Positions 16,733-25,152 of a stretch of DNA of 64,000 nt are shown in pieces. The position numbers and the translations under genes were made by a program. The stretch is from NCBI RefSeq assembly GCF_048323755.1, contig NZ_JBLWFS010000008.1:1-64000 (forward strand), given 5' to 3'. The notes under the pieces are model-generated. The model had not been told where the DNA came from. It saw only the letters and a program-made list of their open reading frames with translations, and ran no database searches. Numbering within the stretch: position 1 is the first letter of the stretch; each line of letters opens with the position of its first letter. Source of the DNA: Alkalihalobacterium sp048323755 (GTDB lineage Bacteria > Bacillota > Bacilli > Bacillales > Bacillaceae_F).

Positions 16733-18478
16733 TTAGTTCAACTGCTGCACTTCAAAAAGCCTTTTGTAACTGCCATTCTTTTTCATCAGCTCATCATGTG
16801 TACCAATTTCAGCAATTCCTCCGTCTTCTACAACGACAATTCGGTCAGCATGAGTAATCGTCGACAGGCGATGAGCAACAATAAAGGTCGTTCGGTTTTT
16901 CGCTAAAATTTCTAGGGCTTCTTGAATGTAGTGTTCACTTTCTAAGTCGAGTGCGGATGTAGCTTCATCGAAGATTAAGATGGGAGGATTTTTTAGGAAA
17001 ACTCTCGCAATTGCAATCCGTTGTTTTTGACCGCCTGACAGCTTAACTCCCCGTTCACCTACTTCAGTTTCGTATCCATTAGGTAAATTCATAATAAAAT
17101 CATGGGCATTAGCGGCCATAGCTGCAGCGATGACTTCATCGTCGGAAGCACTAGGATTCCCCATCAAAATATTCATCTTAATTGTGTCACTAAAAAGGAT
17201 ATTATCCTGCAACACCATGCCAATTTTATCTCGAATACTTTGAACTTCGTAATTTCGAATATCGTATCCGTCAATTTCAATACAACCCTCTGTCACATCA
17301 TAAAATCTTGGTATTAAACTAATGATTGTACTTTTCCCTCCGCCACTCATTCCAACGAAGGCGATCGTTTCTCCAGCTTTTACTTCTAAATTAAAATCTT
17401 TTATAACCGTTAAACTGTCTTCATCGTAACGGAATGTCACATTCTTAAAAGAAATATCACCTTTTACATACGTTAAAGGTTTAGCATTTTCAAGGTCTAC
17501 AATGTCGTACTTTTCATCCAAAAATTCAAATACACGATCCATTGAAGCAATCGACTGAGTTAAAGTTGTCGAAGAATTAACAAGCCTTCTAAGCGGATTG
17601 TACAGACGCTCCATGTACATTACAAAAGCCACCATTGCCCCAATTTCTACCCGTCCTGTAATGACAAAATATCCTGAAACAAGAATGACAAGAAGTGGAG
17701 CTACATCCGTTATCGTGTTAACCACCGCAAATGTCTTTGCATTCCAGCGAGTTTGGTCAAGCGCTCTCTCTAGAAAATGTCCATTTCGATTTGCAAATTG
17801 CTCTTTTTCGTAATTTTCTAAAGCAAAGCTTTTAATTACATTCATGCCTTGAATTCTCTCATGAAGGTGACCCTGAACTTCTGCCAGTGCTTGAGATCGG
17901 ACTCTTGTTAAGTGACGCAATCTAGAATAAAAGAATTTTATAGAAAATCCATAGAATGGGAACATGCAAATCGCAACTAAAGTTAACCAAGCGTTCATTG
18001 AGAACATAATCGCCAGTGCTATTAATATTGTAAATAAATCGAGCCAAATATTCATCAAGCCTGTGATGACGAAGTTTTTCGTTTGCTCGACATCGTGAAT
18101 GACTCTCGAGATAATTTCCCCGACTTTTCGGTTCGAATAGTAACGGAGACTTAGTTTTTGGATATGTGAAAACAGCTTTTTTCGGATATCATATAATACT
18201 TTACTTCCAATCCATTGCGCATAGTATTGTCGATAATACTCAATCGGCGGCCGCACAACTACGAAAACAAAAAACATAATGCCCATTAACCAAAGTAATT
18301 TTGTGATTTTTTCATCTTGTAATAATGTTTCCGCTAATACGATGTCATCAATAACATACTTCACAATTAGCGGTGTTAATAGCGGAATCCCAAATTTAAA
18401 AATACCGATACAAACAGCGACTGCAACGATCTTCCAATACGGCTTTACAAATTGTAAATATCTTCTAATAGAGGTCAG
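16733..18478 (-). CDS. ygaD: ABC transporter, fused membrane and ATPase domains (YgaD)
   Basis: A half-transporter of the multidrug/lipid exporter type: six-helix membrane domain (about 1-310) and C-terminal ATPase with Walker A GMSGGGKST, signature KLSGGQKQRIAIAR, Walker B ILIFDEATSALD and H-loop VAHRLST. Conventional start codons give only 543 residues beginning at a GTG within the first helix. The frame continues upstream through LTSIRRYLQFVKPYWKIV, matching the N-terminus of the ~580-residue YgaD family, to a CTG at 18478 preceded by GGGGGG at 6 nt; further upstream is an in-frame TGA. I therefore place the start at CTG (581 residues). Substrate unknown; it likely forms a homodimer. Synteny supports ygaD. 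Confidence 0.88.
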   Translation of the reverse strand: MTSIRRYLQFVKPYWKIVAVAVCIGIFKFGIPLLTPLIVKYVIDDIVLAETLLQDEKITKLLWLMGIMFFVFVVVRPPIEYYRQYYAQWIGSKVLYDIRKKLFSHIQKLSLRYYSNRKVGEIISRVIHDVEQTKNFVITGLMNIWLDLFTILIALAIMFSMNAWLTLVAICMFPFYGFSIKFFYSRLRHLTRVRSQALAEVQGHLHERIQGMNVIKSFALENYEKEQFANRNGHFLERALDQTRWNAKTFAVVNTITDVAPLLVILVSGYFVITGRVEIGAMVAFVMYMERLYNPLRRLVNSSTTLTQSIASMDRVFEFLDEKYDIVDLENAKPLTYVKGDISFKNVTFRYDEDSLTVIKDFNLEVKAGETIAFVGMSGGGKSTIISLIPRFYDVTEGCIEIDGYDIRNYEVQSIRDKIGMVLQDNILFSDTIKMNILMGNPSASDDEVIAAAMAANAHDFIMNLPNGYETEVGERGVKLSGGQKQRIAIARVFLKNPPILIFDEATSALDLESEHYIQEALEILAKNRTTFIVAHRLSTITHADRIVVVEDGGIAEIGTHDELMKKNGSYKRLFEVQQLN

Positions 18479-18633
18479 ATCGATCCCCCCATATCAATAA
18501 TATGTATTACGTGCTTCTCAGTCCTTTAATTTAATCAATGAACGGATTTTGACCGAAATAACGGCCTCTAATTCCACTATTTCAATCCTGCAAATCCAAT
18601 AGCAACAGTTTACGAAAACAGTCTTATAAAAAA

Positions 18634-18752
18634 AGGCAGACTCAATAACAAGTATCTGTCACCTTATTAAGATGTACAGAGTGTTACCCTTTTATGGGAC
18701 ACCCTATATATCAAAATATGAGGAGAACAGATACTTATGAGTCAGCCTCTAT
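18634..18752 (-). terminator. Large structured terminator of ygaC, GACTC family
   Basis: On the minus strand GGCTGACTCATAAGTATCTGT, directly after the ygaC stop, pairs with ACAGATACTTGTTATTGAGTCTGCC followed by a T tract. The arms enclose ~70 nt with an inner hairpin built on GTGTCCC / GGGTAACAC. Similar GACTC-stem structures occur at 31161, 40558 and 43098. Just upstream, 18552-18580 carries one degenerate reverse core of the GGACTC repeat family. Confidence 0.7.
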
Positions 18753-19279
18753 AGTCGATATTGTAAAAAGCGCTCGTACCACATTTCAACGAATTGAGGT
18801 GCAAATGGCCCCTTACGTTGGTGGATCCAAGAAATGAGTTCTTCTACATTTCGTTCTAAAATATGATCGAGTTGATCAGGATATTTCATTTGCTTTCGAT
18901 GAACTTCATATTCATCTTCATCTAAAAGCTTATAAGTCATATCAGGAAAAACTTTAATATCTAAATCATAATCAATATACTTTAACGCTTCTTCATCCCA
19001 TGTAAAAGGGGAGCCTAAATTGCAGTAATAGTAAATCCCGTCCGATCTGATCATACCAATTGTATTAAACCAATGATTTGCATCAAAATAACATATAGCC
19101 GGCTCACGTGTCCGCCATTGGCGACCATCTGCTTCCTTCACTAATATACGGTCATTACCACCAATTACTACTTTTGACGTCCCTTTTAGTACCACGGTTT
19201 CTTCCCAGACGCGATGAATGAAGCCATTATGTTTATAGCTCTGGACTTGAATAACACTTCCAGTCTTGGGAAAATCCAT
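18749..19279 (-). CDS. ygaC: Nucleoside tri-/diphosphatase, DUF402 family (YgaC)
   Basis: A 176-residue protein of the DUF402/FomD-like family matching B. subtilis YgaC (UPF0374), whose Staphylococcus homologue Ntdp hydrolyses nucleoside tri- and diphosphates. Characteristic segments: WRTREPAICYFDANHWFN, IGMIRSDGIYYYCNLGSP and IDYDLDIKVFPDMTYKLLDEDEYE, which carry the acidic metal ligands. Length equals the B. subtilis protein. ATG follows AGGAGCA. It is downstream of a small DUF3939-like gene in a two-gene unit; position next to ygaD is conserved. Confidence 0.9.
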   Translation of the reverse strand: MDFPKTGSVIQVQSYKHNGFIHRVWEETVVLKGTSKVVIGGNDRILVKEADGRQWRTREPAICYFDANHWFNTIGMIRSDGIYYYCNLGSPFTWDEEALKYIDYDLDIKVFPDMTYKLLDEDEYEVHRKQMKYPDQLDHILERNVEELISWIHQRKGPFAPQFVEMWYERFLQYRL

Positions 19280-19297
19280 GAATTGCTCCTTTCTCGC

Positions 19298-19753
19298 TTA
19301 CTGATTTGGACGCCGGTGTGTAACTAAATGGTCATTAGGATCGATATATAACGGGTAGTCGGGCTGCTCATGATGTATATATTCCTTAATTAGAAAGTAA
19401 CTAATTCGAAATGTTGGATCTCCCGGCATAACTGGGATCTCATTTTTTTCACTTATATATTGATCGACACCAATTTGTACTTTATCAATTGTTCTTGCCT
19501 TTTCAGCGTCTTCAAATACTTCAAACGTCTCTTTTGACATGTAAAATTTTTGCTTAGGTATACCTTTTAGAATACCTTTTAGTAATTTAAAGTTAATGGA
19601 ATGATCATCGTTAACGAACGACCGTAACGAAATCCCCATTGGCATATCACTTGCACATTGCTTGATTGCCTGTCTTACTTCGTCAATTGAAACATCAATC
19701 TCTTGTTGATTTCTTTCTTCTTCCTCCTTTTTTCGGTTCTTCTTCCAGAACAT
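19298..19753 (-). CDS. DUF3939-like protein of unknown function
   Basis: A 151-residue soluble protein starting MFWKKNRKKEEEE. The ATG at 19753 is chosen for its strong GGAAGGAGA at 6 nt; an in-frame start 14 codons upstream lacks one. A basic N-terminus is followed by a compact alpha/beta region with GIPKQKFYMSKETFEVFE and VMPGDPTFRISYF, which I associate with the Bacillus-specific DUF3939 family, from memory only. It lies 18 bp upstream of ygaC and is probably co-transcribed with it. Function unknown. Confidence 0.75.
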   Translation of the reverse strand: MFWKKNRKKEEEERNQQEIDVSIDEVRQAIKQCASDMPMGISLRSFVNDDHSINFKLLKGILKGIPKQKFYMSKETFEVFEDAEKARTIDKVQIGVDQYISEKNEIPVMPGDPTFRISYFLIKEYIHHEQPDYPLYIDPNDHLVTHRRPNQ

Positions 19754-20273
19754 AACGGTTCTCCTTCCGATAAGAAAAAATATAAAACGGTTCACTGCTT
19801 ACGCCACAAAAAGTTTTCTCTATATTATTATACATTTTTAAAATTTATTTTAAAATGAATAACCCAATTATTTACGGATTCAGTTTGAAGAAATTACACT
19901 TACACCAATGAGCATGACTCAAATGAGCCGAGGTGGAAAGTGTTCAGGTTGAAACGTAAGGAACCACTTTATTATGTAGAAAGAGAGCTTTGTACCAACC
20001 ATTAGATAACGAATTTTACTTATAATGGCAAAAAGTATTCCTAAGTGGTGACTTAAAGTCAGTTCTCTCCAATTAATGGTATTATTTTACTCTAAGTTAT
20101 TATTTAAACACTTTAAATTCTATTTAATGTAAGATAGTTGACCTAAATATCTGTGTGTAACTTAAATATTACAGATAATAGTAATCATTTACTTTAGTCC
20201 ACTCTCGTTCATTTGAGGGGATGATCTTCTAAATGACTGTAATGCTCCTATTATTGTCACCCGCTCCCCACGT

Positions 20274-20309
20274 AAAAAAGCACTTTCTGAACGTCTCTCA
20301 GAAAGTGCC
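20274..20309 (-). terminator. Terminator of sspE
   Basis: Minus strand GCACTTTCTGA / TCAGAAAGTGC, 11-bp stem, 8-nt loop, then TTTTTT. The stretch to its left up to 19796 is AT-rich; I see no gene or conserved site there. Confidence 0.9.
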
Positions 20310-20324
20310 TTTCGTCAATAATAA

Positions 20325-20519
20325 TTATTGACCTTGTTGGTTTGAAGAAGCTTGTTGCTTACGTTGTGCTGATTGCTGGTTTTGCTGACGTACTTCTTGT
20401 GCATCAGTTTCACTAGCAAATTCAGTGTTGTAGCTTTGCCCTTGAGCAGAAGCAGCGTTTTGCTGTCTCACTTGTTGAGCGTTAGTTTTAGATGCTTGGT
20501 TTTGTTGGTTGTTATTCAT
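20325..20519 (-). CDS. sspE: Gamma-type small acid-soluble spore protein
   Basis: A 64-residue Gln/Asn/Ala-rich protein with two copies of the gamma-SASP repeat: NTEFASETDAQEVRQQNQQS and a shorter SKTNAQQVRQQNAAS. Gamma-SASP are stored in the spore core and degraded by the GPR protease on germination to supply amino acids; FASETDAQ contains the GPR site. The ATG at 20519 has GGAGGTGA upstream, so a longer frame is rejected. B. subtilis SspE is longer (84 residues), so this is a compact version. Expression is expected in the forespore under sigma-G. Confidence 0.93.
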   Translation of the reverse strand: MNNNQQNQASKTNAQQVRQQNAASAQGQSYNTEFASETDAQEVRQQNQQSAQRKQQASSNQQGQ

Positions 20520-20700
20520 GAGTCTCACCTCCACAGAAATTAATTTGTCCTGAAGTCCATCACTTTATCCAAAAATTTTCCCGAAATTTTTTTTACAAAA
20601 AGATGTAGTTTCCCCATCAACTATTCTTGCCATTGTCAAGCATAGGACAAGTGCTTCACACAAACACTATGAGTATTATTAGATAAGGGGGACACTCTGT

Positions 20701-20922
20701 ATGTACGTAGGACGCGACATGACTGAACTCTCAATGATGTCTAAAAAAGATTGGTCTGATAAGGAGTTGGCTTATTTTCATAAAGGCTTACAGCAAATGA
20801 CTCCATATTTAAATTCAGAAGGCGTTACCATTCATCGTGAAATCATAAAAGAAATAGAACATAGAGGTGGCTTTAAACAAGAAGCAGACTATGAGCATGG
20901 CAGTCAAATTCATTATGACTAA
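20701..20922 (+). CDS. Small conserved Bacillaceae protein, YfhS-like
   Basis: A 73-residue soluble protein, MYVGRDMTELSMMSKKDWSD..., with LAYFHKGLQQMTPYLNSEG and a C-terminal HGS...HYD. It resembles, to my recollection, the small protein YfhS found near sspE and fabL in B. subtilis. No catalytic motif is visible. AAGGGGG precedes the ATG. A strong terminator follows, so it forms a single-gene unit. Function unknown. Confidence 0.75.
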   Translation: MYVGRDMTELSMMSKKDWSDKELAYFHKGLQQMTPYLNSEGVTIHREIIKEIEHRGGFKQEADYEHGSQIHYD

Positions 20923-20951
20923 TTGTGAAGTAATTCATCTGCTCCCGTAAT

Positions 20952-20990
20952 GAAAGAGGACACAGCTGCAAAAACTGTGTCCTCTTTCTT
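20952..20990 (+). terminator. Terminator after the YfhS-like gene
   Basis: GAAAGAGGACACAG and CTGTGTCCTCTTTC form a 14-bp perfect stem followed by TT. Confidence 0.88.
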
Positions 20991-21120
20991 AATGATCCTC
21001 CCCCTGGCTCACCACTCAAAAGAAGTTAAAAAATTTAAATTCAATTCAGCCGTATAAATAGGCAAAGCTTTTAATTTCCGTTAGAATATTCTGTAAAGGA
21101 ATGAATTGGAGGATAATATA

Positions 21121-22272
21121 ATGATCAACCCTTCACGGAGATTAGAACATTTAACTACGAGTGTTTTTTCTGAAATGGCTGGACGAAAAAGAGAAAAACT
21201 GAGTCAAGGAATAGATATGATTGATTTAAGTATCGGCAGTCCCGATCAACCACCGCCACAACACGTTCGAAAAATATTTGCTGAAGAAGTACTTCGTGAC
21301 CATTCTTATCAATATGCTATCAATAGTACACAAGCATTTAATGAAGCTGTCGTTTATTTTTACAAAGAAAGATACGGCGTTGAAATTCAACCGCCAAGTG
21401 TCCTGCAACTCATGGGCTCACAAGATGGTTTAGCTCATATCGCTTTAGCCTACTTAGATGAAGGAGATGTTATTATTGTTCCTGACCCTGGGTACCCGAT
21501 TTATTCAGCTTGTGCACATATTGCTGGAGCTGAACTTTATTATGTTTCATTAACGGAAGAAAATCAGTTTATGCCTGACTTGGATGTGATCCCAGATGAT
21601 ATTAAAGAACGCGCTAAACTAATGATTGCAAACTATCCTGGGAACCCAACGGCTGCCTTAGCAGATAAAAGCGATTTTGAAGAATTAATTCAATTTGGTA
21701 TGGATCATAATATATTAATCCTGCATGATTTTGCTTACTCTGAACTTCTATTTGATGGAAGAGAACCATTAAGTATTTTCTCAATCCCAGGTGCTGAAAA
21801 AACAGCCATTGAGTTTAATTCCTTATCGAAAAGTTTTAATATGGCTGGGGCAAGAATTGGTTACGTAATTGGTGATCCACACTTTCTTCAACCACTCGCT
21901 GTGTTAAAATCACACTTAGACTATGGCGTATTTTTGCCCGTCCAACAGGCAGCAGTTGAAGCTTTAACAGGAGACTTTACTTTTCTAGAGCAGCATTGTC
22001 AAACCTATGAACGTCGCCGAAATGTTTTTGTTCAGGCGCTCCAAGAAATAGGTTGGAATGTGAGGCAACCTGATGGCGGTATGTTTGTGTGGGCCAAGGT
22101 CCCTTCTCACTATTCTTCGATGTCGTTTGCACTTGCTGCATTAGATGCTGGTGTTGTCGTGACACCTGGTAATGCATTTGGTAACAGCGGTGAAGGTTAC
22201 GTACGGATTGCTTTAGTTCAAAATGAAGAAAAATTAAAGGAAGCAGCCCATCGGATAAAGGCTATTTTATAG
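21121..22272 (+). CDS. Class I/II PLP-dependent aminotransferase
   Basis: A 383-residue fold-type I aminotransferase. Key features: N-terminal IDLSIGSPDQPPP, VPDPGYPIYS, the asparagine in NYPGNPTAA, the tyrosine-containing HDFAYSELLFDG, and the Schiff-base lysine in NSLSKSFNMAGARIGYV (about residue 235). It is closest in character to the AlaA/DapL-like and YugH-type enzymes; the exact amino acid cannot be told. ATG at 21121 has TTGGAGG upstream. It is followed 12 bp later by a quinone reductase gene, suggesting one operon. Confidence 0.88.
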   Translation: MINPSRRLEHLTTSVFSEMAGRKREKLSQGIDMIDLSIGSPDQPPPQHVRKIFAEEVLRDHSYQYAINSTQAFNEAVVYFYKERYGVEIQPPSVLQLMGSQDGLAHIALAYLDEGDVIIVPDPGYPIYSACAHIAGAELYYVSLTEENQFMPDLDVIPDDIKERAKLMIANYPGNPTAALADKSDFEELIQFGMDHNILILHDFAYSELLFDGREPLSIFSIPGAEKTAIEFNSLSKSFNMAGARIGYVIGDPHFLQPLAVLKSHLDYGVFLPVQQAAVEALTGDFTFLEQHCQTYERRRNVFVQALQEIGWNVRQPDGGMFVWAKVPSHYSSMSFALAALDAGVVVTPGNAFGNSGEGYVRIALVQNEEKLKEAAHRIKAIL

Positions 22273-22284
22273 GAGGTCATAAAA

Positions 22285-23247
22285 ATGAAAGCAGTTGCTT
22301 ATCAAAAACATGGCGGACCCGAAGTTCTTGAAATCATCGAGATCGATAAGCCGTCGCTACAACCAGATGAAGTGTTAGTGAAAGTAGGCGCGAGCGGCGT
22401 GAATCCAGTTGATACATATTTTCGATCGGGTGTCCGTCCCGTTGAACAATTTCCGTATATCCCCCATTTTGATTTAGGTGGTACGATCGTTGAAGTCGGA
22501 AAGAATGTCACCAAGTGGAAGGTCGGTGACCGTGTTTGGGGCACAAACATTAAAGGAACAGCAGCAGAATTTGTCTCGGTACCAGAAGATAAGGTATTTC
22601 CACTTGCAAGTCATCTCAGTGAAGAAGACGGTGCTGCTTTATCCATGGCTTTTGTAACTGCCTATTTATCATTGTTTAACAGGGCAAAATTAAGTGCCGG
22701 CGAGACTGTACTCATTTACGGGGCTGCTGGCGCGGTTGGAAATGCTGCTGTTCAGCTTGCCAAACAACACGGGGCTAAAGTGATTGCAACCGCAAGTTCT
22801 GCTGAAAAAGCAACCATTGCGAGTAATGCGGGTGCTGATAAAGTGGTGCTCTATAATGAAACAAATTTAGTCGATGAGGTGAATGCTTGGACGAACAACG
22901 AAGGCGTTCCCGTCATTTTGGATGTTTCATTAAGTGAGAACATGGAGACTAATTTTGAAGCCTTAGCAAACGGAGGCCGGATTGTTACGATTGGTTCACC
23001 GAAAAACAATACACCGACATTACCGTGGCGCTATTTAAATATGAAAAATGCCTCGTTAATAGGTGTACTATTATTTAAGGCTCCACCACATGAATTAAAA
23101 AATGCAGGTGAAGAAATCTCTAGGCTTTTTGCTCAAAAAAAGTTATCAACTCATATTGGTAAAGCGTTCGACTTTAAAGATGCCGCCAAAGCTCATGAAG
23201 CAATCGAAAGTAAAAGTTTTAGCGGAAATATTCTAATTAAGTTTTAA
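22285..23247 (+). CDS. Zinc-independent quinone oxidoreductase (MDR family)
   Basis: A 320-residue NADPH:quinone reductase-like member of the medium-chain dehydrogenases. The nucleotide-binding motif is GAAGAVGNAAVQLAKQHGAKV (split around residue 150), with typical GVNPVDTYFRSG near the N-terminus and SFSGNILIKF at the end. The zinc-ligand cysteines of alcohol dehydrogenases are absent. It likely reduces quinones or enones with NADPH. It starts 12 bp after the aminotransferase, with TAGGAGGTC as ribosome site overlapping that gene's stop. Confidence 0.88.
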   Translation: MKAVAYQKHGGPEVLEIIEIDKPSLQPDEVLVKVGASGVNPVDTYFRSGVRPVEQFPYIPHFDLGGTIVEVGKNVTKWKVGDRVWGTNIKGTAAEFVSVPEDKVFPLASHLSEEDGAALSMAFVTAYLSLFNRAKLSAGETVLIYGAAGAVGNAAVQLAKQHGAKVIATASSAEKATIASNAGADKVVLYNETNLVDEVNAWTNNEGVPVILDVSLSENMETNFEALANGGRIVTIGSPKNNTPTLPWRYLNMKNASLIGVLLFKAPPHELKNAGEEISRLFAQKKLSTHIGKAFDFKDAAKAHEAIESKSFSGNILIKF

Positions 23248-23283
23248 AATGTTTATAAACACTCCCTCTTGCAAAAGCTAACA

Positions 23284-23406
23284 AGAAAAGCGCAAGGCGC
23301 CTGCTTATCGGCGACAAGCGCTGGAGGCCAACAATAAGTGTCTTGCTTTTTAGACACGTTTGGTGGACCGAAGCGACCTCGAGCCGATGGCGCCTGGAGC
23401 TAGACA
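23284..23406. repeat. GC-rich ~120-bp interspersed repeat, copy 3
   Basis: The best-preserved copy: AAGCGCAAGGCGCCTGC, TTATCGGCGACAAGCGCTGG, AATAAGTGTCTTGCTTTTT, AGACACG, GGACCGAAGCGACCTCGAGC and CGATGGCGCCTGGAGCTAGAC. GGCGCC and ATCGGC near the left end are complementary to GCCGAT and GGCGCC near the right end, so the copy can fold on itself. Confidence 0.88.
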
Positions 23407-23455
23407 TCTTCGAGTTTTCTTATCTTTCTAAATGAGTAAAGGGGGAGTCTTTTTC

Positions 23456-23791
23456 ATGGGAAAAGACATTTATTACGTCAATTTAAACCCGATTAGTATG
23501 GACAACATCAGTCGTACACCCGTCCATGACGGTCAGATGATTGAATATGAAATTGAAGCGACAGACGAGCAATACCGCGAACTTCAAAAGTTGTTACAAG
23601 AAGTCCAAGCTCATGATCTTGAAGCCGCTGACCTTTTTACATTTAAACACTTTAATGAAGAGTTTACCGAAGCAGACCGCAGAGAGACACAGCGTGGACT
23701 TAATCAAGTTTATCGAACGATATACGAACTCGGTACACCTCAGACCAAACAAGCATTAGAAGAAATTCATTTAATGGAAAACGAGGAATAG
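23456..23791 (+). CDS. Conserved hypothetical protein
   Basis: A 112-residue soluble, acidic protein beginning MGKDIYYVNLNPISMDNISR. The middle, EATDEQYRELQKLLQEVQAHDLEAADLF, is predicted to be helical, and a second helical segment lies at the C-terminus. No enzymatic motif is seen. The ATG at 23456 has AAAGGGGGAG upstream; the longer frame from an upstream ATG is rejected. It stands alone, flanked by a repeat and a strong terminator. Not assigned to a family. Confidence 0.72.
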   Translation: MGKDIYYVNLNPISMDNISRTPVHDGQMIEYEIEATDEQYRELQKLLQEVQAHDLEAADLFTFKHFNEEFTEADRRETQRGLNQVYRTIYELGTPQTKQALEEIHLMENEE

Positions 23792-23876
23792 CGAGTTTAA
23801 TCGCTTTAGGCCTAATACTAGGGTAAACCTTTTTTCTATAGGGTACTTCAGCGATACAAACCATTCAATCACAAGT

Positions 23877-23919
23877 AAAAACACATGTAATTTCGAACAA
23901 GAAATTACATGTGTTTTTC
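23877..23919. terminator. Bidirectional terminator
   Basis: AAAAACACATGTAATTTC and its perfect complement GAAATTACATGTGTTTTT with a 6-nt loop serve the hypothetical gene on the left and the chromate-transporter operon on the right. Confidence 0.92.
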
Positions 23920-24036
23920 TATTTCAGTATCAAATAATTTATCACTACGTATTGATAATTTTACAGACTCAAAAGCCCTTATTTTAATAAAATACACCAT
24001 TTGAAAGCAATTAGCTTCACAATAGCTCTGTCTGAC

Positions 24037-24567
24037 TTACCCTAAGAACACCGCGCCATATACTAATGCACCGGCAATAACGAGTGCAGGGTGCACTTTC
24101 CATTTTTCTAAAAGTAATAAACTAATCACAATGAGTAGCCCTGTTTGCCAAACTCCGGTTGCTTCGTAGGAAGAAGCGAAGAAACGATACGCTAATACAC
24201 CTAATAAAACAGCGATCGTTGGGCGGATCAACATCGTCATTTTCTTTACTTTTGGTGAATGACGGAATTTATATAGAAGGCTCAGTAATGCAATCATTAA
24301 GACGAGTGAAGGTGCTACAGTAGCAAAGACACCGACAATCGCACCGAGTACTCCTCCTTGCTCATAACCGACGAAGCCTGCCATCTTTGTTGCAATTGGG
24401 CCTGGCAACGCATTCCCTAATGCTAACACTTCCCCAAATTCGTCAACAGTCATCCACCCATAGCGATGAACGACTTCATGCTCAATTAGCGGAATAGAGG
24501 CTGGTCCGCCGCCATAACCGATAATCCCCGGAATAAAGAAGGCAATAAATATTTCAACATAAATCAT
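24037..24567 (-). CDS. Chromate transporter family protein, C-terminal half type (YwrA-like)
   Basis: A 176-residue membrane protein of the short-chain CHR family. It carries GYGGGPASIPLIEHEVV and GNALPGPIATKMAGFVGY, the paired motifs of chromate/sulfate transporters, and about five to six hydrophobic segments. Short CHR proteins act as pairs; its partner is the gene overlapping its start by 4 nt (ATGA). The pair plus the adjacent GGT-like gene corresponds to the ywrA-ywrB-ywrD cluster of B. subtilis. Chromate efflux is the family function; the natural substrate here is unproven. Confidence 0.88.
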   Translation of the reverse strand: MIYVEIFIAFFIPGIIGYGGGPASIPLIEHEVVHRYGWMTVDEFGEVLALGNALPGPIATKMAGFVGYEQGGVLGAIVGVFATVAPSLVLMIALLSLLYKFRHSPKVKKMTMLIRPTIAVLLGVLAYRFFASSYEATGVWQTGLLIVISLLLLEKWKVHPALVIAGALVYGAVFLG

Positions 24568-25130
24568 GATGGGTCAGCCTCCTTCTCGGTAGATTTTTTC
24601 TTTCCGCCAACTAGGGCATAAGCGAGGAGAATAGCGATTATAATTCCCGGATGGATTCCTAAAAACTCAATAATAATTAATGAAATGATAACTAACGCTG
24701 ATGTTTTTACCCAGCCGAGCCCTTCTCTTCCTTTATCAAAAAATTGCCAAGTTAAGGCAGCCATCATTACACCGACAACAGGAAGAACCCCATGTGTCAT
24801 TCCTTGAACCCACGCTTGATCTTTATATGCGGCTAAGGACGTTAAAAATAAAATCATTAAGATAATCGTCGGAACAATGGATGCCATAATAGCATTTAAC
24901 ATCCCCAGATAGCCACCTACTCGGTATCCAATATAACCTGCCATTTTTGTTGCAATCGGTCCTGGAAGTGTATTACCAATAGCAAGGATGTCTCCAAACT
25001 CGTCATTATCCATCCATTTATATCGCTCGACAACCTCTTTTTGAACGAGAGGGATGGACGCAGGTCCACCCCCGTAACCAAATATCCCTACTCTAAAAAA
25101 AGCTATAAATATTTCCCACTGTAATTTCAT
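24564..25130 (-). CDS. Chromate transporter family protein, partner subunit (YwrB-like)
   Basis: A 188-residue short-chain CHR protein with GYGGGPASIPLVQKEVV and GNTLPGPIATKMAGYIGY, nearly the same motifs as in its partner, and a basic C-terminal tail GGKKKSTEKE. It ends in the ATGA overlap with the next gene, showing translational coupling. The two probably form a heterodimer with antiparallel topology, as reported for paired CHR proteins in B. subtilis. It lies 22 bp after the GGT-like gene in the same operon. Confidence 0.88.
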   Translation of the reverse strand: MKLQWEIFIAFFRVGIFGYGGGPASIPLVQKEVVERYKWMDNDEFGDILAIGNTLPGPIATKMAGYIGYRVGGYLGMLNAIMASIVPTIILMILFLTSLAAYKDQAWVQGMTHGVLPVVGVMMAALTWQFFDKGREGLGWVKTSALVIISLIIIEFLGIHPGIIIAILLAYALVGGKKKSTEKEADPS

Positions 25131-25152
25131 GTTTGTTGGATTTCCTTTCTAT

